Assembly: GCF_014171475.1 (NCBI RefSeq)
Contig: NZ_CP048817.1
Coordinates: 1,116,001 to 1,180,000, forward strand
Origin: Sphingomonas sp. So64.6b
GTDB lineage: Bacteria > Pseudomonadota > Alphaproteobacteria > Sphingomonadales > Sphingomonadaceae
Direction: 5' to 3'
DNA length: 64,000 nt
Under the pieces are notes generated by a model. The model was not told the DNA's origin. It saw only the letters and a list, made by a program, of their open reading frames with translations, and searched no databases. Positions 1-8,020 of this stretch are shown here, one piece after another (the first letter of the stretch is position 1; each line of letters starts with the position of its first letter). A program made the position numbers and the translations under genes.

Positions 1-45
1 ATGCCGGCGCGGGCATTGGCCCAGAAGCGGTCGTAAAGCGCCGGG
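1..45 (-). repeat. truncated second copy of an astD segment
   Basis: These 45 bases match 2237-2281, inside the full astD gene, with one mismatch (A/G at position 36). Read on the minus strand they encode PALYDRFWANARAGI in the same orientation as astD. Homology stops abruptly after base 45 and may continue leftwards out of the window. The fragment therefore keeps part of the 3' half of astD and has lost the 5' part. It and the intact gene bracket the peptide/asparagine-synthetase locus. The match is seen directly; segmental duplication or insertion of the intervening DNA is inference. Confidence 0.8.
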
Positions 46-148
46 GGTGACGGTGACGTGGCGTAGCTGAATTAGCATGGGGTGAAGAAGGAGAGGCGTC
101 AGCTTTGCCCACGGAATACTGCCAGGATATCGGCCTCACACGCCGTTC

Positions 149-1693
149 TTATTCGTCAAAAAAGCAACACGTCGTCAGCACAAGGAACAGCAGCCCGAAC
201 GCCTCGGAAGGCAGCGCTTCGATATCCCCATCAAGCGCCGCCAGCACCCGGTCGCGGTCGACAAGTTCCGGATCCAGCACGGGCGACCTCGCCAACATTG
301 TCAGCAGATACTCACGGTTCTCGGCGATCCCCCGCACCGCAACCTCGCGGAAACTCTCCTTCACATAATCCTGCTCGAACACCGGATCGCCCAGCCGGGC
401 GGTCAGGGTCCGGCGCAGCAGCATGCGATCGCGGCGATACTCCCAAGGGAGGCTGGCGACGAAGCGCGCCAGTATCGGGTTGATATAGGGATAGATCGGC
501 CAGATTCCCTGGCGCAGCAGGCGTTGCGAGCGGCCGGCGGCGGAGAGCCAGCTGGTGTCGGCCACCACGCCCTGCGATCCCGGCGCGCCGCCTTTACGGG
601 CCAGTGCGCGGCCGCGTGCGGTGAGATACGGGTGATCCTCCAGCGCGCGGTCGTCGGTGTCGGTGGTTTCGTCGCTATAGACGGCATAGAGTTCATCGCC
701 GCCAAAGCCGCTGGTCAGCGTGTCCACCCCGGCACGGGCAAGCAGGTCGAAAAACGCCTCGAAAATCTCCGGATAGCTTTCGTCCTGCGGCCAGACGCCG
801 AAGCGGTCGCGACGTGCGCTGCGCGGGCCAAACGGGAGGAAGCGGCCCGCTGGCAACACGACATCCTCGAACCCGCCATGTCGGCACAGACGTTCGCGCC
901 GGCCGTGTTGCGCCGCGCCCATCGCGCCGCTGAATTCGGCACCGTAACTGAGCACGCCCGGGCCAAGCACATCGGCGGCGGCAAGCGCGATCAGCGCCGA
1001 ATCCATGCCGCCGCTGAGTTCGATCGCGGTGCGCTGCGGGTCGATATCGCGCGCGGCGAGCAGTGCCTTCACCGTATCGAACAACAAGGTCTCGGCCGAG
1101 GCCTGCTCGGACAGGCTTTGCGCGCCCGGCATGCCCATCGGGGGCGCCATATGCGTGTCGATCGTGTCGCCGCGCGCGGTGAGGGTCGCGCCGGCGATCG
1201 AGCGGTACAGGCCCGCGACCATGGTGCGCGGCGTATAGGACATCAGCCCTGCGATCTGCGCCATGGTCGCCGGCCAGTCGATCGGCGCACCCGTGCCCCG
1301 CAGCAGCCGGGTGCAATCCCAGTCGATCGTCAGGCGGCCGGCATGGTTACGCAGATAGACCGGGGCCGAATGAATCAGCGAGGTTTCATAGGATACGGCG
1401 CCGCGGACGCGGTCGATGGTCAGGATCGACCAGTCGAGCAAGTGCGACCGAATGCTGTTCAGCCGATCGGCAAGCGCCTGGTCATTGCCCGGGCAGACAT
1501 GGTCGATGCCGTGCGGATCGCCGCGGAACCGTTCCAGGCAGGCAATGGCAATTTTCGTGTCGGTATCGATCACCAGCGCGCGCAGCAGCCGGTGTGCGAA
1601 TGGGGTAACGCGCGACCCACCCAAAACAACGCTCCCGTCGATGATCTCGACGGGAGCGCGCAAGTGCGAAAAATCGATCCCGGCCGTCAGCAT
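149..1693 (-). CDS. asparagine-synthetase-like RiPP maturation enzyme (lasso C-type candidate)
   Basis: A 514-residue protein of the asparagine synthetase B superfamily. The ATP-pyrophosphatase loop SGGMDS lies at about residues 227-232, and SGFGGDELYAVYSDE follows further on. The N-terminal third resembles the glutaminase half, but the protein starts MLTAGIDF and so lacks the catalytic N-terminal Cys; glutamine-dependent amide synthesis is unlikely. Lasso-peptide macrolactam synthetases (McjC type) share this architecture. It lies 23 bp downstream of a 50-residue peptide gene in the same direction, the usual A-C order of proteobacterial lasso clusters. An alternative start at 1753 would overlap the peptide gene; 1693 is preferred because it avoids the overlap and gives a family-like N terminus. 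No B (RRE/protease) gene is visible before the duplicated astD fragment on the left. Family assignment is firm, RiPP role inferred. Confidence 0.7.
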   Translation of the reverse strand: MLTAGIDFSHLRAPVEIIDGSVVLGGSRVTPFAHRLLRALVIDTDTKIAIACLERFRGDPHGIDHVCPGNDQALADRLNSIRSHLLDWSILTIDRVRGAVSYETSLIHSAPVYLRNHAGRLTIDWDCTRLLRGTGAPIDWPATMAQIAGLMSYTPRTMVAGLYRSIAGATLTARGDTIDTHMAPPMGMPGAQSLSEQASAETLLFDTVKALLAARDIDPQRTAIELSGGMDSALIALAAADVLGPGVLSYGAEFSGAMGAAQHGRRERLCRHGGFEDVVLPAGRFLPFGPRSARRDRFGVWPQDESYPEIFEAFFDLLARAGVDTLTSGFGGDELYAVYSDETTDTDDRALEDHPYLTARGRALARKGGAPGSQGVVADTSWLSAAGRSQRLLRQGIWPIYPYINPILARFVASLPWEYRRDRMLLRRTLTARLGDPVFEQDYVKESFREVAVRGIAENREYLLTMLARSPVLDPELVDRDRVLAALDGDIEALPSEAFGLLFLVLTTCCFFDE

Positions 1694-1716
1694 ATGGATC
1701 GGCCGCGTTGATTGGA

Positions 1717-1869
1717 TCAGCCGGCGCCGCGTCCGCCGAAGACCGCATCCCAAGGCTCGAACGGAGTCTTGCGCGCCACGGTGATGCCTTCTTTCGGCAC
1801 ACCGTTGACGATCGCCTTGTCCAGTGATTCCAATTGATTCTGCAAGGTTTTTGAGTCGACTGCTTTCAT
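1717..1869 (-). CDS. putative RiPP precursor peptide
   Basis: A 50-residue peptide starting MKAVDSKTLQNQ, with a good ribosome binding site (GGAGAGAGACA before ATG). The N-terminal 30 residues are charged and helix-like, as in a leader; the C terminus is ARKTPFEPWDAVFGGRGAG. If cleavage follows Thr30-Val31, Thr sits at leader position -2, as in lasso precursors. The core would then begin with Ala1 and have Glu at position 7, the spacing of a seven-residue macrolactam ring. Ala at position 1 has precedent in caulonodins and seven-residue rings in xanthomonins. The gene directly precedes an asparagine-synthetase-like gene. Existence of the gene is well supported by RBS and context; the lasso interpretation is inference, and another RiPP class is possible. 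Confidence 0.6.
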   Translation of the reverse strand: MKAVDSKTLQNQLESLDKAIVNGVPKEGITVARKTPFEPWDAVFGGRGAG

Positions 1870-2055
1870 TGTCTCTCTCCTCGTTGGATGGATGAGGCTA
1901 TGGTCCGGCAGGGACTTAGGCAACGAATGTTAGCTCCACTTTGGCAGCATCGCGATGAACCGGCCATGCGGCGCGGCGAACCGGCGTTGTCGACGAAAAT
2001 GCCAGGCGATGCACGAATTCAGCCACGCAATAGCCGGATCCGGACAGCGTTTGCG

Positions 2056-3471
2056 CTACCCGTCCCGCAACCCCACCCCAATACTCGCCCGCGCCTGATC
2101 CGCTTCGCTACTCACCACCGGATAAGCGCAATAATCCGCCGCATAATAGGCGCTGGGCCGGTGATTGCCCGACCAGCCGATGCCGCCGAACGGGGCGCCG
2201 GAACTCGCGCCGTTGGTCGGTTTGTTCCAGTTGACTATGCCGGCGCGGGCATTGGCCCAGAAGCGGTCGTAGAGCGCCGGGTTCTGGCTGATCAGCGAGG
2301 CCGACAGGCCGTAGCGCGTGTTGTTCGCCTCGGCGATCGCGTCGTCGAAGGTCTTGGCGCGGATCACCTGCAGGATCGGGCCGAACAATTCGATGTCGGG
2401 GCGGTCCTTCATCTCGGTCGTGTCGATCAGGCCGGGGGTGAGGAAGGGGCGGCCCTCGATCAGGCGTTCGGGGTGGCGGATCGGGCGGCCGCCGCGCATC
2501 ATCAGTTCGAGGAAACTCTCGGTCAGCATGTCGGCGGAATCATTGTCGATCACGCAGCCCATGAACGGGGCGGGGGTCGCATGCGGTTCGCCGACGATCA
2601 GCTTGCCAGTCAGCTTGTTCACTTGCTCGACCACCGCGTCATAGACGCGATCGTCGACGATCAGGCGGCGCGCGGCGGTGCAGCGCTGGCCGGCCGTGGT
2701 GAAGGCGGACTGCACGATCAGCGCCGCGGTCGAATGAAGGTCGGGCGATTCCCATACGATGATCGGGTTGTTGCCACCCATTTCCAGCGCGAGGATCTTT
2801 TCCGGCCGGTTGGCAAAGGCGCGGTTGAGCGCGATGCCGGTGCGCGCGGAACCCGTGAATAACAGGCCGTCGATATCGGGGTGCGCGGCGAGCGCTTTTC
2901 CTTCCTCCGGCCCGCCGATCACGACGCGGATGCATCCTTCCGGAACGCCCGCGGCGTGGAAGCAATCGACCAGGAAGGCGCCGCTCGCCGGGGTCTTTTC
3001 CGACGGCTTGAACACCACCGCGTTGCCGGCGAGCAGCGCGGGCACGATATGCCCGTTGGGCAAATGCGCGGGGAAATTATACGGGCCGAGCACCGCGAGC
3101 ACGCCGTGCGGTTTATGGCGCACTGCCATGCGGCTGCCCATCGGCGCATCGATACGGCGCTGCGCGGTGCGTTCGGCATAGGCGCTGATCGAGATATTGA
3201 CCTTGGCGATGACCGATTCGACCTCGTTGCGCGCTTCCCAGAGCGGCTTGCCGGTCTCACGCGCGATCAGGTCGCCAAAGGCGTCGGCCCTGGCGCGCAC
3301 GACATTGCCGAAGCGGCGTAGTGCCTCGATCCGGTAGGCGAGCGGCCGTGCGGCCCAGGCAGCCCAGCTGGCGCGGGCCAGCGCGACTTCGGCATCGACA
3401 TCGCCGATTTCCCGCCGCCACAGGATCGCGCCGGTCGCCGGTTCGGTGGAGATGATTTCGGTGCCCGCCAT
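2056..3471 (-). CDS. astD: succinylglutamate-semialdehyde dehydrogenase
   Basis: A 471-residue NAD-dependent aldehyde dehydrogenase that oxidises N-succinylglutamate 5-semialdehyde to N-succinylglutamate in the arginine succinyltransferase (AST) pathway. The substrate-domain segment GPYNFPAHLPNGHI (about 129-142), the general-base Glu230 in LEMGGNNP and the nucleophile Cys264 in GQRCTAARRL are all present, and GGNNP with QRCTAARR is characteristic of AstD. Length is slightly short but normal. No other ast genes lie beside it in the window. Its 3' part is duplicated at the left window edge, so the locus has been rearranged; the gene itself looks intact. Confidence 0.92.
   Translation of the reverse strand: MAGTEIISTEPATGAILWRREIGDVDAEVALARASWAAWAARPLAYRIEALRRFGNVVRARADAFGDLIARETGKPLWEARNEVESVIAKVNISISAYAERTAQRRIDAPMGSRMAVRHKPHGVLAVLGPYNFPAHLPNGHIVPALLAGNAVVFKPSEKTPASGAFLVDCFHAAGVPEGCIRVVIGGPEEGKALAAHPDIDGLLFTGSARTGIALNRAFANRPEKILALEMGGNNPIIVWESPDLHSTAALIVQSAFTTAGQRCTAARRLIVDDRVYDAVVEQVNKLTGKLIVGEPHATPAPFMGCVIDNDSADMLTESFLELMMRGGRPIRHPERLIEGRPFLTPGLIDTTEMKDRPDIELFGPILQVIRAKTFDDAIAEANNTRYGLSASLISQNPALYDRFWANARAGIVNWNKPTNGASSGAPFGGIGWSGNHRPSAYYAADYCAYPVVSSEADQARASIGVGLRDG
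2237..2281 (-). repeat. right copy of the 45-bp astD direct repeat
   Basis: This internal astD segment is repeated at 1-45 with 44 of 45 identities and in the same orientation. The two copies are 2,236 bp apart and enclose the putative precursor and asparagine-synthetase-like genes. After the repeat the sequences differ completely, giving a sharp breakpoint. Confidence 0.8.
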
Positions 3472-3520
3472 TATGGGTGCTTTGCCTTAGTTTTTCGGGG
3501 GAATCCACTGGGGTGAATGT

Positions 3521-3654
3521 CCCTCTCCCGATGGGGGAGGGAAGGAGGAGCGAAGCGACGGGAGGGTGAGGGTGTTCTGGGCTTCCGGTCTCGGGTCGCC
3601 CTCACCCTCCCACTGCTGCGCAGCGGGCCCCTCCCTCTCCCGATGGGAGAGGGG
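3521..3654. repeat. palindromic intergenic repeat (CCCTCTCCC type)
   Basis: An imperfect inverted repeat fills the gap between astD and selO. CCCTCTCCCGATGGGGGAGGG and GGGAGGGTGAGGG on the left mirror CCTCACCCTCCC and CCCTCTCCCGATGGGAGAGGG on the right. It ends immediately before the selO stop codon. A related element lies at 45992-46124, also at the 3' end of a minus-strand gene. Such repeats may act as transcript ends; no T-tract is seen, so termination is only a possibility. Confidence 0.7.
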
Positions 3655-5019
3655 TTATTCCAGTGCTTCGCCCATGTCCCGGATCGCTACAATTTTGGCT
3701 TCGAGCGGTGCCCAATCGTCGCGCTGGTCGATCGCGCTCCAGATCGCCTCGACCTCATCGATCAGCATCGAACAGGGCTGTCCTTGCCAATAAGGATGTG
3801 ACCGGTCCGATCTTGGTTCGTAACCCGCCAGGATCGCGCGCGCGTCGTCGAACGCCGGACCATAACTCTCCGGCACTTTGCCGCCGAACGCGTCGAAGAA
3901 GAACCGGTCGATCGACGCATCCGCGCCGCGCAGGCCGCGCTCGACCGCCTGGACCACCGCGCGGTCGCTTTCCGGGTCGCGCGGGCGCAGACCGAGGCGC
4001 CACAGGATCGCGCCGGACACCGCGGGCTGATAGAGTTCGCCAAAGTCGTCGAGCACCGCGATCAGCGGTTCCGCCTCGCTCACCGCGCGGAGCGACACGG
4101 CGAGCTGCATCGCGTCCCAATGGATCGCCTCGGGCTGGCGGCCAAAGGCGTAGAGCCCGGCATGATCGAAATAGGCGGCGGTAAAGCCCGGGTCCCAGTT
4201 CGGCGCGAACCGCCACGGGCCGTAATCGAAGCTTTCCGCGGTGACGTTGATATTGTCGCTGTTAAGCACGCCGTGCACGAAGCCCGCCGCCATATAGCTC
4301 GCGGCGAGTTTCGCGGTACCGCGCACGACATGGGCGAGCAGGCGGACTGCGCCGTCTTCGCCCGGTTCCTCGTTGAAATAATGGCGCAGCACATAGGCGA
4401 TCAACCGCTGCATATTCTCCGCATCACGGTGGCAAGCCAGGCGCTGAAAAGTGCCGATGCGGATATGGCCATGGCTGAGCCGGACCATCACCGCCGAGCG
4501 CGTGGGGGAGGGTTCGTCGCCGCGTTCGAGCGCTTCGCCGGTTTCGATCAGCGAGAAGGTGCGCGATGTCTCGACCCCAAGGGCCTCGAGCATTTCGGTG
4601 GCGAGAATCTCGCGCACGCCGCCTTTCAGCGTCAGACGGCCATCGCCGAAGCGGCTCCACGGCGTCTGGCCGCTGCCCTTGGTGGCAAGATCCATCAGCC
4701 GGTCGCGATCGTCGCGCAGCTGCGCGAACAGGAAACCGCGGCCGTCGCCGATGTCGGGATTGTACACGCGGAACTGATGGCCGTGATAACGCAAGGCGAG
4801 CGGCTGATCGAGGCTGCCCCGAAGCGGCTCGAACCGGCCGAAATGCGCGAGCCATTCGGCATCGTTCAGGCCGTCCAGCCCGACTTGGCGCGCCGCCCGG
4901 TCGTTGCGGAAGCGCAATCGCGTCTCCGGGAAGTCCGCCGCCATGACGGGATCGTAAAACGCCTCCCCCAGGTCGAGGATCGCGCGTTCGGGTCGATATG
5001 CTTGCGGGGATGCTGCCAT
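3655..5019 (-). CDS. selO: protein adenylyltransferase SelO (YdiU family)
   Basis: A 454-residue pseudokinase-fold protein that transfers AMP from ATP to Ser, Thr or Tyr of target proteins. Diagnostic stretches are RYHGHQFRVYNPDIGDGRGFLFAQL, TKGSGQTPWSRFGDGRLTLKG and HGVLNSDN followed by DYGPWRF, which hold the nucleotide and metal-binding residues. Length is close to the usual 450-480. A longer frame begins at 5058, but it would overlap the divergent hydrolase gene; ATG 5019 gives the family-typical start just ahead of RPERAILDLG. Only 37 bp separate its start from that of the plus-strand hydrolase, so the two divergent promoters must overlap. In Escherichia coli the protein is linked to redox homeostasis. 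Confidence 0.92.
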   Translation of the reverse strand: MAASPQAYRPERAILDLGEAFYDPVMAADFPETRLRFRNDRAARQVGLDGLNDAEWLAHFGRFEPLRGSLDQPLALRYHGHQFRVYNPDIGDGRGFLFAQLRDDRDRLMDLATKGSGQTPWSRFGDGRLTLKGGVREILATEMLEALGVETSRTFSLIETGEALERGDEPSPTRSAVMVRLSHGHIRIGTFQRLACHRDAENMQRLIAYVLRHYFNEEPGEDGAVRLLAHVVRGTAKLAASYMAAGFVHGVLNSDNINVTAESFDYGPWRFAPNWDPGFTAAYFDHAGLYAFGRQPEAIHWDAMQLAVSLRAVSEAEPLIAVLDDFGELYQPAVSGAILWRLGLRPRDPESDRAVVQAVERGLRGADASIDRFFFDAFGGKVPESYGPAFDDARAILAGYEPRSDRSHPYWQGQPCSMLIDEVEAIWSAIDQRDDWAPLEAKIVAIRDMGEALE

Positions 5020-5056
5020 GCAGCGATATGGTGGTTCCGAACCGCAGGACGCAACC

Positions 5057-5962
5057 ATGACCGCTTATGAAAATCGATATTGGTGGTCGAATGACGGGAT
5101 CAGGCTGCATTATCGCGACTACCCTGCACAAGAGGGCCCCGCGCAAGAGGGGGCGGGGCGTGAGGGCCGGCCGCCGATCCTGTGCCTGCCCGGGCTGACG
5201 CGCAACGGGCGCGATTACGCCAATCTCGCCGACCATCTGGCCGGTGAATGGCGCGTCATCACCGTCGACCTGCGCGGGCGCGGCGAGAGCGGTTATGCCA
5301 AGGATCCGATGACCTATGTCCCGCTGACGTACGTGCAGGATGTGGAGGCGTTGCTCGGCGAGCTGGGCGTCGATCGTTATGTCGCGTTCGGCACATCGCT
5401 CGGCGGGATCGTTTCGATGTTGCTCGCGGGCACCGCGCGGGCGCAAATCGCCGGTGTGCTGCTCAACGATGTCGGGCCGGAAATCGATACGGCGGGCCTG
5501 TCGCGAATCCGCAACTATGTCGGCAAGTCGCAGACCTGGCCGACCTGGATGCATGCCGCGCGCGCGGTCGCCGACGGCAATGGCGACGTCTATCCCGATT
5601 ACGATATCGAGGATTGGCTGGCGATGGCCAAGCGGCTCTACCGGCTCAACAGCGCGGGGCGGATCGTACTCGATTACGACATGAAGATCGCCGAACCGTT
5701 CCGCGTGCCGGGCAATGAAGCGGGGCCGGACATGTGGCTCGCGCTGAACCAGCTGCAGGGCGTGCCGGCGCTGATCGTGCGCGGCGAACGCTCCGACGTG
5801 TTCGCGGCGAAGACCGCGACGCGCATGGCGGAGGTGCTGGCGGGTGCCGAACTGCTCACAATGCCCGGAATCGGCCATGCGCCAACGCTTGACGAGCCCG
5901 AAGTGCGGGCGGCGATCGACCGGTTGCTCGGCCGGGTGGCGATGGAACCGGCGCGAGCCTGA
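5057..5962 (+). CDS. alpha/beta-fold hydrolase
   Basis: A 301-residue serine hydrolase of the alpha/beta fold. The oxyanion region LCLPGLTRNGRDY, the strand DLRGRGESGY, the nucleophile elbow GTSLGG (Ser about 114) and the C-terminal GIGHAPTLDEP with the catalytic His are visible, as is an acid candidate in RGERSDVF. A PAQEG repeat near residues 23-31 is low-complexity and not catalytic. It is first in a tight plus-strand run with an SDR (34-bp gap) and a GH130-like gene. The substrate cannot be read from sequence; carboxylic esters or a C-C hydrolase role are possible. ATG 5057 was chosen over 5018 because the earlier frame would overlap selO. Confidence 0.82.
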   Translation: MTAYENRYWWSNDGIRLHYRDYPAQEGPAQEGAGREGRPPILCLPGLTRNGRDYANLADHLAGEWRVITVDLRGRGESGYAKDPMTYVPLTYVQDVEALLGELGVDRYVAFGTSLGGIVSMLLAGTARAQIAGVLLNDVGPEIDTAGLSRIRNYVGKSQTWPTWMHAARAVADGNGDVYPDYDIEDWLAMAKRLYRLNSAGRIVLDYDMKIAEPFRVPGNEAGPDMWLALNQLQGVPALIVRGERSDVFAAKTATRMAEVLAGAELLTMPGIGHAPTLDEPEVRAAIDRLLGRVAMEPARA

Positions 5963-5996
5963 ACGCTTGTCCTCCCGACACCTACGGGAGAATTGC

Positions 5997-6755
5997 ATGA
6001 CCGATATCACCGACGCCCATACCGCCGTCACTTCGCTGAAGGACAAGCGGATCATCATTACCGGCGGCACAACCGGGATCGGCCGCGCGATCGCCGTGCT
6101 GCTCGCATCGGAAGGCGCGCGCGTGCATATTTGCGGCCGGACGCCCGAACATCTCGATGACGCGCTGAAGCGGATCAATGAGGTCGGTGAAGGGTCGGGT
6201 ACGGCGATCGACCTGGCCCAGCCCGACAATGTGACGCGTTATTTCGCCGATGCGGTGAGCTGGCTCGGCGGGCTCGATGTCGTGGTGGTCAATGCCGCCA
6301 TTCCGGCAGCAGCGCTGTCGGAGACGAGCGTGCAGGATCTCCGTTACCAGATCGCGACCGACTTCACCGCCTATCTGCTCAGCGCGCATGCCGCGGTGGA
6401 TCGGTTCGGCGGGGCGGGCGATATCGTCCTGATCGGATCGATGTCGGCGCATGTTCTCGGGCCGGGATCGACCATCTATGCCGGCATGAAGGCGGGCATC
6501 GCCGGGTTCGCGGAGGCATTGCGCCGCGAGCTTGGCGACAAGGATATCCGTGTCAGCCTGATCGAGCCCGGCAAGACCCAGGCCGATTTCCACTATCCCG
6601 ACATCGACGCCGAGGAGCAGAAGAAGATGGTGCGCGAGGAAACCATGCTGCGCTCGGAGGATATCGCGGTCGCGGTGCATTTCGCGCTAACCCAACCGCG
6701 CCGCACCGTGGTGCAGCAGATGGTCGTGGTGCCGAAACGGAGCGAGGGCGAATGA
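5997..6755 (+). CDS. SDR-family oxidoreductase
   Basis: A 252-residue classical short-chain dehydrogenase/reductase. The nucleotide-binding motif TGGTTGIG is at residues 22-29, NAA at about 99-101, catalytic Ser in IGSMS (about 148-150) and YAGMK with Tyr161 and Lys165. HICGR after beta-strand 2 carries an Arg, which suggests NADP preference. The longer open frame starting at 5844 was rejected because it overlaps the hydrolase in another frame. The stop codon overlaps the start of the next gene by 4 bp (ATGA), so the two are translationally coupled. Substrate unknown; the neighbouring GH130-like gene suggests a sugar or sugar-derived ketone. Confidence 0.85.
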   Translation: MTDITDAHTAVTSLKDKRIIITGGTTGIGRAIAVLLASEGARVHICGRTPEHLDDALKRINEVGEGSGTAIDLAQPDNVTRYFADAVSWLGGLDVVVVNAAIPAAALSETSVQDLRYQIATDFTAYLLSAHAAVDRFGGAGDIVLIGSMSAHVLGPGSTIYAGMKAGIAGFAEALRRELGDKDIRVSLIEPGKTQADFHYPDIDAEEQKKMVREETMLRSEDIAVAVHFALTQPRRTVVQQMVVVPKRSEGE

Positions 6756-7876
6756 GTTTCGCCCCTCCAATCTTTGACGGCTTGGTCTTCGATCCGCGCG
6801 ACGTCGATCTGTCGCGCTCGCCGCTGGCGGGCAAGGTCGACGCCGAAACCCATGTGCTTGGCGCGTTCAACCCGGGCATGACGCGGTTGCCCAACGGTAA
6901 TTTGCTACTGATGGTGCGCGTTGCGGAGGCGTTGCGCACGCCGATCCGCGGCCAGCATATCCACGCCATTCGCTGGGAGGACGAGCGCTACCTGCTCGAC
7001 CAATGGCCGCTCAATTTCGTCGATACATCCGACCCGCGCAAATTCATGATGCGCGAGGCGGGGTGGAAGGTGATGGCGTTGACCTCGCTGTCCTGGCTGT
7101 TGCCGGTCGAGCTGTCGGCCGACGGCACGAAAGTCGTGGGTGTCCATTACGATCGCGCGATTGTGCCGCGCGCGCCGTACCAATGCTATGGCGTGGAGGA
7201 TGCGCGGATCAGCAAGGTCGGCGACCGCTGGCTGATGACCACCTGTTCGGTCAGCCCGGAACGGCATTCGACCACGCTCTATACCTCGGACAACGCGCTC
7301 GACTGGCAACTCGAGGGCATCGTGCTTGATCATCAGAACAAGGACATGCTGATTTTCGAAGGCCTGGTCGGCGGCAAATACTGGGCGCAGACACGGCCGC
7401 TTGGCGATCTTTATTTCGCTTACCCGCCGGGTAGCGAATGGCGTGCGGGGCCGTCGATCAATCTCGCCACCTCACCTGATGCGCTACACTGGAAACCGCA
7501 CGACAAACCCGGCATCCGCCCGCACGCGGCGACCCTGGCGACGGCGCGGATGGGCGGCGGGGCGCCGCCGGTTCTGACCGACAAGGGCTGGCTCAGCCTG
7601 TGGCACGGGGTCGAGCCGCTGGGCGTGGTCGGCATTTACCGCACTTATTGGTCGCTGCTCGATCGCGACGATCCCAGCCTGGTGTTGGCCACCAGCCATG
7701 GCGCGCTGATCGAACCCAAGGCGATGCTGACCGACCCGATCAAGGATCTGATGTATCTCGACAATGTCGTGTTCACCACCGGGATCGTCGATGCCGGCGA
7801 TCATTATATCGTGGCGAGCGGCGAGGCTGACCTCGCGTGCCGCATCACGCATGTGGCGAAGGATGTGTTTGCGTGA
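6752..7876 (+). CDS. GH130-like glycoside phosphorylase/hydrolase
   Basis: A 374-residue five-bladed beta-propeller protein resembling family GH130 (beta-mannoside phosphorylases and hydrolases). Typical elements are FNPGMTRLPNGNLLLMVRV at the N terminus, GVEDARI at about 146-152, MGGGAPPVLTDKGWLSLWHGV and, near the C terminus, LDNVVFTTGIVDAGDHYIVASGEAD. It has no signal peptide, so it acts in the cytoplasm. It overlaps the SDR gene by 4 bp. The family is fairly certain; whether it uses phosphate, and which sugar, cannot be decided by eye. No carbohydrate transporter lies beside it. Confidence 0.8.
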   Translation: MSFAPPIFDGLVFDPRDVDLSRSPLAGKVDAETHVLGAFNPGMTRLPNGNLLLMVRVAEALRTPIRGQHIHAIRWEDERYLLDQWPLNFVDTSDPRKFMMREAGWKVMALTSLSWLLPVELSADGTKVVGVHYDRAIVPRAPYQCYGVEDARISKVGDRWLMTTCSVSPERHSTTLYTSDNALDWQLEGIVLDHQNKDMLIFEGLVGGKYWAQTRPLGDLYFAYPPGSEWRAGPSINLATSPDALHWKPHDKPGIRPHAATLATARMGGGAPPVLTDKGWLSLWHGVEPLGVVGIYRTYWSLLDRDDPSLVLATSHGALIEPKAMLTDPIKDLMYLDNVVFTTGIVDAGDHYIVASGEADLACRITHVAKDVFA

Positions 7877-7884
7877 ACACCGGC

Positions 7885-7981
7885 CGTCACCCCGGACTTG
7901 TTCCGGGGTCCACGGTGCCGCGCATGATCGATGGTTGATGATGCGCGGCACGGTGGATGCCGGAACAAGTCCGGCATGACG
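7885..7981. repeat. 97-bp palindromic repeat (GTCACCCCGGACTTG type)
   Basis: Imperfect inverted repeat downstream of the GH130-like gene. CCGGACTTGTTCCGG with GTGCCGCGCAT on the left mirrors ATGCGCGGCAC and CCGGAACAAGTCCGG on the right. It belongs to the same general family as 47286-47382, where ACTTGTTTCAG replaces ACTTGTTCCGG. Such elements are common between genes in sphingomonads; here it sits between two convergent genes. Confidence 0.75.
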
Positions 7982-8020
7982 AAGGGGGCGGGGGCTCTTA
8001 ACGAACCGCCGCCACACCAT

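Noticed and set aside
1..78. Short minus-strand frame starting MLIQLRHVTVTP at base 78, considered as a truncated ABC transporter or lasso B gene
   Set aside because: No RBS on that strand, and its last 45 bases are the astD repeat read in a different frame.
524..1711. Long plus-strand open frame (395 codons) opposite the asparagine-synthetase-like gene
   Set aside because: It is antisense to a clear gene; Arg/Ala/Gly-rich low-complexity product with no domain, as expected from GC-rich shadow frames.
4424..6229. 601-codon minus-strand open frame over the hydrolase and SDR genes
   Set aside because: Runs opposite the hydrolase and SDR genes and partly over selO in another frame; composition is that of a shadow frame.
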